From a virus: DNA of 21,260 nucleotides. Each line of letters starts with the position of its first letter. The first letter of the stretch is position 1. The DNA lies in IMG/VR virus record IMGVR_UViG_3300032093_000995, positions 1-21,260 of that record, one strand, 5' to 3'. Both the position numbers and the translations under genes were made by a program. A model generated the notes under the pieces. It was not told the DNA's origin, made no database searches, and saw only the letters and a list, made by a program, of their open reading frames with translations. Shown here piece by piece: positions 6,037 through 13,220 of this stretch.

Positions 6037-7845
6037 ATGCCAGTAAATGTTGAGCTGAACGACTCCGGCTCTCATATCGCAATCTATACAGATTGGCGAT
6101 TCAAAGAACTATGTAAGAGCATTCCAGGAGCAACCTGGGATCCAAAAGACCAAGTATGGAAATTACCAGTATCCTGGACAGCCTGCTTAGCTCTTAGATC
6201 TACATTTAGAGAAGATCTAATCATTGGCCCACGTCTAACAGAGTGGGCAAACCAAGAACGAGCAAATAGGGTTGACCCGGCAAACGAACTTCGTGATTTA
6301 GAATTTTTGCCAGACGGTGAGGGAGATGAAGATCTATTCCCACATCAAAGAGCTGGTGTTAAATTTCTGTCCACCGCAAAGCGAGCACTACTTGCAGACG
6401 AACCAGGTCTTGGTAAGACGGCTCAGGCAATTCGCGCTTTAAAAGCATTACAAGATAAAGGTGAAGCAGTATTTCCAGCCCTAATTGTTTGCCCGAATAC
6501 TCTTAAAAAGAACTGGATGCGTGAGTTTGCTAAGTGGTGGCCAGGAGTAAATGTGCAAGTTATTTCTGGAACAGCTACACAGCGTCGTAAACAATTTGAA
6601 GAGCAAGCAGATGTGTATGTAATTAACTGGGAGTCACTTCGTTCTCACTCGCGCTTATCTGGCTACGGATCAATTGCACTAGCTAGATGCAAAGAGTGTG
6701 GGGGGCACGATGAAAGAGTCACTGAAACTAGATGCGAAGTCCACTTGCGTGAACTAAACAATATTGATTTCAAAGCAGTAGTTGCAGATGAGATGCACAG
6801 ATCAAAAGAACCAAAGTCTAAGCAGACTCGTGCACTTTGGGCTGCTACTGGAGATGCAGATATTCGTTTTGCTCTCACCGGAACTCCTATTGCAAATAAC
6901 GTCATCGATCTGTGGCCAATTCTTCACTGGATTTCTCCAGATGAATGGCCAAGTAAGACTCGCTGGATTGACCGAATGGTTAACACAATGATTAATGCTT
7001 TTGGTGGAATGATGGTGCTTGGATTAAAAGCTCATATGGAGCAAGAGTTTCACGCTACTATCAATCCTCGTATGCGTAGAATGCTAAAAGCTAAAGTTTT
7101 GCCCTGGCTACCAGAAATGATGTTTGAACGCCGTGATGTAGAAATGTCTACAAAGCAAAAGAAAGCTTACGAGCAAATGCGTGACAACATGATTGCTGAG
7201 CTCGAGTTTGGTGACTCAGTAGTTGCACCAAGTGTTTTGACTCAGGCAGTTAGATTGCACCAATTTGCCAGCTCTTTTGCTGAATCTAGCGTTGATGAAT
7301 CTACCGGAGAAACAGTTATTACTTTGTCAGAGCCATCCTGTAAGGTAGATGCTCTGATGGATGACATTAAAGAAGGTGACTTTGGCGAGGACTCAATTGC
7401 AGTATGTGCTGTATCGCGTCAGCTAATCGATCTATTAAGTGCAAGATTGACTAAAGAAGGCATTCCACATGGATTAATTACCGGAGCACAAACAGGTGAG
7501 CAACGCCAGCAAGCAATTGATGATTTCCAATCTGGTAAGACTAAATGGATTTTATTTACTGCCCAGGCTGGTGGAGTTGGTGTCACCTTGACAGCTGCAA
7601 GAAGACTTGTTATGCTACAAAGACCGTGGTCTCTTGTGGATCACAAACAAGCTTTGGATCGTATTCACAGAATCGGTTCAGAGATTCACGATTCTGTAAT
7701 CATCATTGATTACGTAACCGAAGGAACTATCGAAGAACGAGTAATTCAAGTTCTAGAGACAAAAGCTGACAACTTTGAGCAAATTGTAAAAGATAAAGAT
7801 AAGCTTCTACAGTTGCTAAAAGACGATAAGAAAGGTATTCTGTAA
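6037..7845 (+). CDS. SNF2-family helicase/translocase
   Basis: A 602-residue SF2 enzyme. A short N-terminal region ('GATWDPKDQVWKLPVSW') resembles HARP-like modules of annealing helicases. Motor motifs are Walker A (D-E-P-G-L-G-K-T, 121-128), motif II (D-E-M-H, 251-254), 'FALTGTPIANN' (motif III region, about 278-288), 'AGGVGVTLTAA' (motif V, about 511-521) and motif VI ('QALDRIHRIGS', 538-548). A Cys/His insert (C218-x2-C221, C233-x2-H236) between the first motifs and motif II probably binds zinc. Such proteins move on duplex DNA and remodel forks or junctions. The ATG at 6037 has AAAAGGA six bases upstream. It lies next to the resolvase and nuclease genes. Confidence 0.94.
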   Translation: MPVNVELNDSGSHIAIYTDWRFKELCKSIPGATWDPKDQVWKLPVSWTACLALRSTFREDLIIGPRLTEWANQERANRVDPANELRDLEFLPDGEGDEDLFPHQRAGVKFLSTAKRALLADEPGLGKTAQAIRALKALQDKGEAVFPALIVCPNTLKKNWMREFAKWWPGVNVQVISGTATQRRKQFEEQADVYVINWESLRSHSRLSGYGSIALARCKECGGHDERVTETRCEVHLRELNNIDFKAVVADEMHRSKEPKSKQTRALWAATGDADIRFALTGTPIANNVIDLWPILHWISPDEWPSKTRWIDRMVNTMINAFGGMMVLGLKAHMEQEFHATINPRMRRMLKAKVLPWLPEMMFERRDVEMSTKQKKAYEQMRDNMIAELEFGDSVVAPSVLTQAVRLHQFASSFAESSVDESTGETVITLSEPSCKVDALMDDIKEGDFGEDSIAVCAVSRQLIDLLSARLTKEGIPHGLITGAQTGEQRQQAIDDFQSGKTKWILFTAQAGGVGVTLTAARRLVMLQRPWSLVDHKQALDRIHRIGSEIHDSVIIIDYVTEGTIEERVIQVLETKADNFEQIVKDKDKLLQLLKDDKKGIL

Positions 7846-7847
7846 CC

Positions 7848-8795
7848 ATGACAGAAGACAACACCAACCAACCGTACCGTCTTTCTAATTCAGAAATTCA
7901 GGTATTTAAAGATTGCCGACGTAAGTGGTGGCTAAACTACTATCGCCGTCTACAGCCAAAACTATCTCAATACACCGGAGCACTTGCTCTAGGATCACGT
8001 ATCCACGAAGCTTTGGATCAGTATTATTCACAAAATATTCCGCTACTAGATGCTCACTCTGCACTGGTTAAAAAAGATATGGATGCACTTGTAGCTGAGT
8101 TTAGAGACACTTCAGATTTAGAAGCAGAAGCAGAACTAGGTCGTATCATGCTCGAAGGATACCTAGAATGGGTAGAACTTGAAGGTATCGATGCTGAACT
8201 AGAAATGATTTCTACTGAAGAAATTATTGAGATGCCAATGTTTGATGGAGAAGTTATTCTTCAAGGAAAACTAGACATGCGTGTAAAGCGTAAGATCGAT
8301 GGTGTTCGTATGTTCCGTGACTTCAAGACTGTTGGTGGATCATTTGCTGACTTTGCTAACCAGGCACAAATGAATGAACAGATTCTTACCTACATGCTTT
8401 TGGAACACGCCCAGAATAAAGAACCAGAAGAGCGTGCCGAAGGTGGTATCTTTACTATGCTAAAGAAAGTAAAGCGTACTGCTAATGCAAAACCACCGTT
8501 CTATGAGCAGATTGAAGTTCGTCACAATGTATTTACCATGCGTTCCTTTTGGCAACGTATTCATGGTACAGTTACAGATCTGATGAACACCAAGAAAGCT
8601 TTAGATGCCGGTGCAGATCCTAATTTTGTCGCTTATCCACGTCCTACCAAGGACTGCAAGTGGAAGTGCCAGTTCTACACTATCTGCCCTATGATTGATG
8701 ACGGTTCATCAGCTGAAGCAGCTATTGCAGATATGTATGAGGTTTCCGACCCATACGGTTATTACAACACACAAGAAAAGAAAGGTAGTGAGTAA
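7848..8795 (+). CDS. Cas4/RecB-like PD-(D/E)XK nuclease with Fe-S cluster
   Basis: A 315-residue nuclease of the PDDEXK_1 type. Visible are H53 ('GSRIHEALD'), D143 ('GKLDMRV'), D158 and K160 ('FRDFKTV') and the Q178 motif ('NEQILTYMLL'). Cys23 plus Cys270, Cys274 and Cys280 ('DCKWKCQFYTICP') form the split four-cysteine pattern of Cas4 and AddB 4Fe-4S nucleases. The family resects DNA ends to make single strands. No CRISPR array or other cas gene is near. Its place between the SNF2 helicase and the Sak4 ATPase points to a recombination role. Start: ATG 7848, with AAAGG twelve bases upstream. Confidence 0.9.
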   Translation: MTEDNTNQPYRLSNSEIQVFKDCRRKWWLNYYRRLQPKLSQYTGALALGSRIHEALDQYYSQNIPLLDAHSALVKKDMDALVAEFRDTSDLEAEAELGRIMLEGYLEWVELEGIDAELEMISTEEIIEMPMFDGEVILQGKLDMRVKRKIDGVRMFRDFKTVGGSFADFANQAQMNEQILTYMLLEHAQNKEPEERAEGGIFTMLKKVKRTANAKPPFYEQIEVRHNVFTMRSFWQRIHGTVTDLMNTKKALDAGADPNFVAYPRPTKDCKWKCQFYTICPMIDDGSSAEAAIADMYEVSDPYGYYNTQEKKGSE

Positions 8796-8796
8796 A

Positions 8797-9558
8797 TTGT
8801 CAGATGTACAACGCTCTCTCACTCTTATGGTCTATGGCGAGTCTAAGGTTGGTAAATCAACCTTTGCAGTCACAGCACCATATCCTCGTCTAATGCTTGA
8901 CGTCGAAGGTGGCCACCGCTTCCTCCCGATTACAGTCAAGTATTGGGATCCAATGCGGGAAGAACCTCCTGTTGCGGACGGAACCTGGGACACTGTCGTA
9001 GTGCCAGTACGCGATTACGACGTAGTTCTAAAAGCTTTCCAGTGGCTACAAGCTGGTAAGCACCAGTTCAAGTCCTTAATCATCGACTCGATTTCTGAGT
9101 TGCAGGTTAAGTGCATGGACAACATCGCTGGTACAGAGCAGATGAAAATGCAGCAGTGGGGCGAATTGCTTCGCCACATGGGTGCACTACTTCGTGATTT
9201 GCGTGACCTAACGATGCACCCTACTCAGCCTCTCGAGGCCGTAGTTCTAACAGCAATGGCTCGTTCAGATCAGAATGGACACATGAAGCCTTACTTGCAA
9301 GGTCAACTTGCAGTCCAGGCTCCATACTTCTATGATGTTCTTGGTGCTATTGCGTTGGAAAGCATTCCTAATCCTGATCCAACTCAGCCTGCATACAAAG
9401 CTCGTCGCATGTATGTCGAGCGTACTGAAAAGTACGATGCTGGCGAACGCGTTCAGGGTCGTCTTGGCTCAATCGTTGAGCAAGGAGATCTTGGTGTTGA
9501 GCGTATGCTTGACATCATCTTTGGCCCAAAAGCCACAACAAACAAATCAACTAACTAG
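8797..9558 (+). CDS. Sak4-like RecA-fold ATPase (AAA_24 type)
   Basis: About 253 residues. Walker A is 'GESKVGKST' (residues about 14-22), followed by 'LMLDVEGG' and the Walker B strand 'SLIIDS' (D97). These are features of phage Sak4-type single-strand annealing and recombination ATPases, which pair with an ssDNA-binding protein; one is encoded directly downstream. A longer reading from 8695 merely runs through the end of the nuclease gene. Of the plausible starts, GTG 8788 and TTG 8797, I prefer TTG. The AGAAAGGTA leader lies 11 bases before it, matching the 12- and 10-base distances at the neighbouring genes 7848 and 9578. Confidence 0.88.
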   Translation: MSDVQRSLTLMVYGESKVGKSTFAVTAPYPRLMLDVEGGHRFLPITVKYWDPMREEPPVADGTWDTVVVPVRDYDVVLKAFQWLQAGKHQFKSLIIDSISELQVKCMDNIAGTEQMKMQQWGELLRHMGALLRDLRDLTMHPTQPLEAVVLTAMARSDQNGHMKPYLQGQLAVQAPYFYDVLGAIALESIPNPDPTQPAYKARRMYVERTEKYDAGERVQGRLGSIVEQGDLGVERMLDIIFGPKATTNKSTN

Positions 9559-9577
9559 TTAGAAAGGTATTCCTAAT

Positions 9578-10099
9578 ATGAGTACGACAAACTGGGCTGA
9601 CATTGTAAAGCTTGCTGGAGAATCAGCAAGTGGAAACTATGAGCCACTACCAGACGGCGACTACGACCTAAAGGTTGTAGAAGCCACCGCCACTACTGCT
9701 TCAACTGGACGTAAGATGTTCAAGATTAAGGCAGAAGTTCAAAACGGTGCTTACGCTAAGCGCCTTGTTTGGGACAACCTTGTTGTTGTTCTTGACAACC
9801 CTAAGGCTCTTGGAGCTTTCTTTTCTAAGATGGCTGCTCTAGGTCTGCCACAGACATACTTCACTCCTGATCGCACCGACGCTCAAATTGAAGATGCTCT
9901 TCGTGGTGCACACTTCCGCGTAACTCTTGGAAGAAAGACTTACAACGGAAACGTTAGTAACGAGATCAAGAAGTACCACCGTATCGCTACTGCAAACGTA
10001 GACACCGTCTCAACAACTGCCGGTGCTGCTATTCCACAGGCTGCTCCGGCTCCTGCCCCCGCTCCAGCCCCGGCTCCTGCCCCTGGCGCACCGTTCTAA
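9578..10099 (+). CDS. DUF669-like single-stranded DNA-binding protein
   Basis: A 173-residue protein resembling DUF669, the ssDNA-binding partner usually encoded next to Sak4-type recombinases. The core has 'LPDGDYDLKVVEATATTAST', 'KMFKIKAEVQNG' and 'RLVWDNLVV'. A Pro/Ala linker (about residues 156-169) ends in the short tip 'PGAPF', as in SSB proteins whose last residues recruit partners, although the usual acidic residues before Pro-Phe are missing. It would coat single strands made by the nuclease and load the ATPase. AGAAAGG lies upstream. A strong hairpin follows the stop codon at 10116-10141. Confidence 0.85.
   Translation: MSTTNWADIVKLAGESASGNYEPLPDGDYDLKVVEATATTASTGRKMFKIKAEVQNGAYAKRLVWDNLVVVLDNPKALGAFFSKMAALGLPQTYFTPDRTDAQIEDALRGAHFRVTLGRKTYNGNVSNEIKKYHRIATANVDTVSTTAGAAIPQAAPAPAPAPAPAPAPGAPF
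10043..10084 (+). repeat. Imperfect hexanucleotide repeat encoding an Ala-Pro linker
   Basis: Seven Ala-Pro dipeptides are encoded by near-identical GCTCCN/GCCCCN units. This is the most G+C-rich spot in the block and is prone to slippage that changes linker length without altering the DNA-binding domain. Confidence 0.8.
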
Positions 10100-10115
10100 A
10101 AACTGATTTACGTTG

Positions 10116-10141
10116 GGGCATCACATTAATTTGTGATGCCC
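10116..10141 (+). terminator. Strong stem-loop, probable terminator
   Basis: GGGCATCACA pairs perfectly with TGTGATGCCC across a 6-base loop, directly after the ssDNA-binding protein gene. The stem is typical of an intrinsic terminator, but only 'TACCGTATGTCTTT' follows rather than a run of T, so termination may be partial or the hairpin may protect the 3' end of the replication transcript. Confidence 0.68.
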
Positions 10142-10163
10142 TACCGTATGTCTTTGGAGATTT

Positions 10164-11192
10164 ATGAGCAAAATTTTATTAACAGGTATGTCTGCTTCAC
10201 AGGCATCAGAGTCGGCAAATAATAGATCTCTTGCATTTGCTGGAGTTCTTAATAAAGTTTTAGTGGAACTTGGACATTCTGTTGATTGGATTGATCCAGA
10301 CATTAATTTCAGTTTTGAGGAACTAAACAGCTATGACTCCATATTAGTAGGAATTTCTCCAATAACAAGTCTTGCAGCTAACAGAACATATGGAGCACTC
10401 CACATTATTGATTTAATGTGGGACTCTCCAAAATTAAAGTTTTTTATTGATGCACCACAAGTAAATCAAATTACATTTAGCATCAACTCAATAAAGTCTA
10501 ATCAAGATTCTTTTACTAAATCATTTTTCTCTTACAGAAAAGACTATAAAAAAGTAGTATCTGACGAAGATCTAAAACTAAGACTTTTACAGTGCGTAGA
10601 TAAACTAGCAAACGACACCTGGCCATCAGTCATATACCCATCATTACCATGGTCAGATTCTGCAAATATAAAAAAGCTATTACCAATCAACGTATCTAAT
10701 CTTTTTGCAATCAACCTAGATTCTTTTCTATTTGAAGAAATTCCATTTAATGACCAGCGTCGAGATAAATGGGTTGTAGATACCTATAAAACAGACTGGG
10801 CAAAGTCAACAATTAAGACTTTAGTATTTCCAAACTTTTCCATGAAATGGAATAAAGGTGTCACTGATGATCAAGTTTTTGACCAAATCTCTAGATCATC
10901 TGGAGTCCTAATTACTCCATATAAAAAAGATGGCACATGGTGGTCATATAGATATGTTCAAGCCCTAAACGCCCTTACACCTATTGCAACAGAATGGAAA
11001 GAGTCTATTAAACTTGGACAAGAGTGGGCGATTTTGGCGGCTAACATTGAAGATATGTCCCAAGAAACAAGAAAATTACTGGCTATGGCTCAAAAAGATC
11101 TATACGTGGGAGCTGTACCGGAAAAAGAAAGAGCAAAATCAATCCTAGAATCGATGCTAGGACTAGTTAAAACTGAGGAGAATAATGAGTAA
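10164..11192 (+). CDS. Conserved phage protein, possible GT-B-like fold
   Basis: A 342-residue protein of a type I recognise from actinophages but which has no proven function. It starts like a Rossmann fold ('KILLTGMSASQASESANNRS', 'VELGHSVDWID'). It contains 'DSILVGISPITSLAANRTYGAL' and 'DSPKLKFFIDAP'. Its C-terminal part, 'GVLITPYKKDGTWWSYRYVQALNALTPIATEW' in two pieces around residues 247-278, recalls the nucleotide-sugar-binding end of GT-B glycosyltransferases. The two-domain layout and length suit that fold, so a sugar transferase is a hypothesis only. GGAG precedes the ATG. The next gene overlaps its end by eight bases. Confidence 0.68.
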   Translation: MSKILLTGMSASQASESANNRSLAFAGVLNKVLVELGHSVDWIDPDINFSFEELNSYDSILVGISPITSLAANRTYGALHIIDLMWDSPKLKFFIDAPQVNQITFSINSIKSNQDSFTKSFFSYRKDYKKVVSDEDLKLRLLQCVDKLANDTWPSVIYPSLPWSDSANIKKLLPINVSNLFAINLDSFLFEEIPFNDQRRDKWVVDTYKTDWAKSTIKTLVFPNFSMKWNKGVTDDQVFDQISRSSGVLITPYKKDGTWWSYRYVQALNALTPIATEWKESIKLGQEWAILAANIEDMSQETRKLLAMAQKDLYVGAVPEKERAKSILESMLGLVKTEENNE

Positions 11193-11604
11193 AGTAAATA
11201 TTGACTGGGTAAAAGAACAATTTGTTGCAGTCAAACTAAAGAAAAAGGTTGGGCTGGCAGTCTTAGATCTGCTAGAAGCATGGGATCCAATTGAAATGCC
11301 AGAAGAAGACCTAAAAGAAGTTCTTAAAGTCTTCTCCAAAGTAGCTTTAGGACATGCTATTGCAGAAACGCCTAAAGAAGAGCTTTGGGTTCAAGCACAG
11401 CCAGGACAGCTTGTAGTTGGGGATATTGTTAGAGTTCGCCACGATGCGTTTACCGGACCACTTGGTGCTACCCAAAATGGCCGTCCAGGGGTTGTAGCTG
11501 CCATTAGATCTGGAGATATTATCTTCAACTCAACCGATGGGCAAAATCCAATGCTTGATGGGGTGCACTACAGACCTCAGCAGCTAGAAAAAAGGATTAA
11601 ATAG
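11185..11604 (+). CDS. Hypothetical protein with SH3-like C-terminal domain
   Basis: A 139-residue protein of unknown function. The N-terminal half is helical ('VGLAVLDLLEAWDPIEMPEE', 'DLKEVLKVFSKVALGHA'). The C-terminal half looks like a small beta-barrel ('VVGDIVRVRHDAFTG...NGRPGVVAAIRSGDIIFNSTDG'), similar in outline to SH3/KOW-type barrels. It overlaps the preceding gene by eight bases and shares one base with the following GTG start, so it is translationally coupled on both sides. GAGGAG lies four bases before the ATG. Confidence 0.65.
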   Translation: MSKVNIDWVKEQFVAVKLKKKVGLAVLDLLEAWDPIEMPEEDLKEVLKVFSKVALGHAIAETPKEELWVQAQPGQLVVGDIVRVRHDAFTGPLGATQNGRPGVVAAIRSGDIIFNSTDGQNPMLDGVHYRPQQLEKRIK

Positions 11605-11810
11605 TGTCCCCTTGGAGATCAAAACTTAATTTCAAAGTTCACGGAAAAGATCGAGAGGACCTAGAAAGACGCGCCGAGCAGGTAATTTTAGATTACCTAG
11701 GTGAGCATAGTTATGAAAACGTTAGAAATTTAGTTGACGTTGAGATGGAAGTACTAGTAGACTCAGAATCATCTGGGTTTAGTGCTCAGGTATACGTCAA
11801 AATTAAATAA
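11604..11810 (+). CDS. Small hypothetical protein, alpha/beta
   Basis: A 68-residue protein starting at GTG, which overlaps the preceding stop (TAGTG). The predicted order is strand-helix-strand-strand: 'KLNFKVHGKDREDLERRAEQ', then 'VILDYLGEH', 'VDVEMEVLVDSESSG' and 'FSAQVYVKIK'. A ferredoxin-like half-fold is possible. I do not recognise a family function. It is the last of three coupled unknown genes (10164-11810) placed between the recombination block and the repair glycosylase. Confidence 0.62.
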   Translation: MSPWRSKLNFKVHGKDREDLERRAEQVILDYLGEHSYENVRNLVDVEMEVLVDSESSGFSAQVYVKIK

Positions 11811-11832
11811 CTACACTACAGAAAGAACACTA

Positions 11833-12327
11833 ATGCAAACATTTGTACCAATTACTAGCAGCTTTGAAGACATTGCCAAAGTGCTTGACAACAAGCGCCT
11901 TAACAAACAAGCCTTAGAAGGCTGGCAGATTCTTATGAATCTACTCGAGCTTGATCCAGAAGGTAATCATCGCATCTCCAAAGGCTGGTCTAACCACCCA
12001 GCTGTGCGCATGTGGCGTGGCCACGAAATGGCTTTGCACTACTACATTCAGTGTATGGTAGATGAGTGGAAGCGTCGTGGCTACAAGTCAACTATCGGCG
12101 ACAAAGCTAAAGCAACCGTCTTACGAGCATTAGAAATTGGGGTAATTGATGAAGCAAACATGTTCAATCCTCAGTGGATGCGCTACCAACCACAATACAA
12201 AGAGATCGCAGCTAGCCATCGACTTGCTTTATTGAGCAAAGATTACGAGTGGTATTCACAGTTTGGTTGGCCAGAAGATCCTGGCTATAGACCAGAAACT
12301 TATGAATATATCTGGCCAGTAGCCTAA
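11833..12327 (+). CDS. Pyrimidine-dimer DNA glycosylase-like (MSMEG_6728-type) protein
   Basis: About 164 residues. The opening 'MQTFVPITSSFEDIAKVLDN', then 'KRLNKQALEGWQILMNLLE' and 'GWSNHPAVRMWRGHEMALHYY' match the MSMEG_6728-like branch of the T4 endonuclease V/pyrimidine-dimer glycosylase superfamily. Candidate functional residues are R22, K25, Q26 and E29, with H and R of the NHPAVRMWRG segment. T4 endonuclease V cuts at UV-induced dimers through its N-terminal amino group. Whether this branch does the same is not established to my knowledge. A phage in sunlit water would gain from such repair. I chose the ATG at 11833 (AGAAAG upstream) over an earlier ATG inside the preceding gene. Confidence 0.8.
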   Translation: MQTFVPITSSFEDIAKVLDNKRLNKQALEGWQILMNLLELDPEGNHRISKGWSNHPAVRMWRGHEMALHYYIQCMVDEWKRRGYKSTIGDKAKATVLRALEIGVIDEANMFNPQWMRYQPQYKEIAASHRLALLSKDYEWYSQFGWPEDPGYRPETYEYIWPVA

Positions 12328-12363
12328 ATACAAAAACATCCGTAACTTCTTACAAAGAAAATC

Positions 12364-12369
12364 TATAAT
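12364..12369 (+). promoter_or_regulatory. Perfect -10 hexamer TATAAT
   Basis: TATAAT lies in the 63-base gap before the gene at 12391. There is no clear -35 and no TG extension. If used, transcription would start about 15 bases before the TTG start codon. Confidence 0.4.
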
Positions 12370-12390
12370 TATTTGTAGGATGGTTACATT

Positions 12391-12726
12391 TTGATTGATA
12401 AAAGACCCGGCGAGTCACTTTGGTCTGAGTGGTTTGGTGAAGGCTACGAAGTTAGTAGACTCAAGCCCCTCATATTTTTTACTGAAGAGCACGTCGATTT
12501 ATCCCATGACCTAATTAAAAGAGCTCTTGCATCATCTGTGCAAAGAGACGGATCAGTAGATTCGCTAAGTGAAGCATTTCATTTAGTGGAACGCGGGAAA
12601 ATCACTCATTTATATGCCGGTGAAATTGATGGAGAAGTTTATTTAACAATCTGCGATGAAAACGGAGAAACTGAATACGGAGATACCGTAGATCAGATCA
12701 TCCCAATTACCATCGTGGAGCTTTAA
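12391..12726 (+). CDS. Hypothetical protein upstream of WhiB
   Basis: A 111-residue acidic protein starting at TTG, with AGGA ten bases upstream. It contains 'ESLWSEWFGEGYEVSRLKPL', 'DLSHDLIKRALASSVQRDGS' and a beta-rich end 'THLYAGEIDGEVYLTICDEN'. No cysteine cluster, membrane segment or enzyme motif is visible except one isolated Cys. Its TAA shares a base with the WhiB ATG, so the two proteins are made together and could cooperate in regulation, which is only inference. No family recognised. Confidence 0.6.
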   Translation: MIDKRPGESLWSEWFGEGYEVSRLKPLIFFTEEHVDLSHDLIKRALASSVQRDGSVDSLSEAFHLVERGKITHLYAGEIDGEVYLTICDENGETEYGDTVDQIIPITIVEL

Positions 12727-13220
12727 TGTCATTAGATAACACAGACGACAGAGACTGGATGAACGAGTCATCTTGCGCTAAACCAGAGTACAGGCAAGAA
12801 ATAGAAATATTCTTTTCATCAAAATACGAAGACAGACATAAAGCTAAAAACATTTGTTATTCATGTCCTGTAAGAAAAGACTGTCTAAAATGGGGCCTTG
12901 AAAATAAACAAATATGGGGTATTTGGGGCGGCAGAGACGAAGATGAAATGAGAAGAACTTTATCTGTGAACGTCGATGGAGCAGAAGTGCGTCGTAGCAG
13001 ATTCCCGATCTGCCCATACTGCTCAGCAAATACAAAATATTTAAAAGCTTCAATTGTTGATAAACCAGGCGGTGGCCGTTGGACAACAATGAGAATAGTA
13101 GAGTGCCTTGAGTGTAATTTTAAATGGCGTAGTCGTACAAGTGCAAATGCAGTAAACGCATTTCACGCACTAGCTCAAGAAAAAGCTGCTAAAAAGAAAG
13201 CTAAAAAGACTAAGGCTTAA
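12726..13220 (+). CDS. whiB: WhiB-family regulator fused to a zinc ribbon
   Basis: A 164-residue protein. Residues 1-78 form a WhiB domain: Cys17, Cys44, Cys47 and Cys53 for a 4Fe-4S cluster, then the G-I-W-G-G turn (65-69) and 'RDEDEMRR'. WhiB proteins are specific to Actinobacteria and their phages; they bind the primary sigma factor and change promoter choice. Residues about 94-134 add a four-cysteine ribbon (Cys96, Cys99, Cys127, Cys130), which probably contacts nucleic acid. A Lys/Ala-rich tail ends the protein. Most WhiB proteins stop soon after the turn, so the added ribbon is unusual. The last 11 bases overlap the oppositely oriented phosphoesterase gene. Confidence 0.93.
   Translation: MSLDNTDDRDWMNESSCAKPEYRQEIEIFFSSKYEDRHKAKNICYSCPVRKDCLKWGLENKQIWGIWGGRDEDEMRRTLSVNVDGAEVRRSRFPICPYCSANTKYLKASIVDKPGGGRWTTMRIVECLECNFKWRSRTSANAVNAFHALAQEKAAKKKAKKTKA

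Noticed and set aside
7848-8795. Part of a CRISPR-Cas locus because of the Cas4-like protein
   Set aside because: No repeat-spacer array or cas1/cas2 is visible. Its neighbours are phage recombination genes.
8695-8796. Longer N-terminus for the Sak4 ATPase
   Set aside because: The extra 34 residues are the out-of-frame reading of the nuclease gene and show no conservation pattern. The leader spacing supports TTG 8797.
11782-11832. Earlier ATG for the glycosylase-like gene
   Set aside because: It lies inside the preceding gene and adds 17 atypical residues. The family begins at MQTF, which is ATG 11833.
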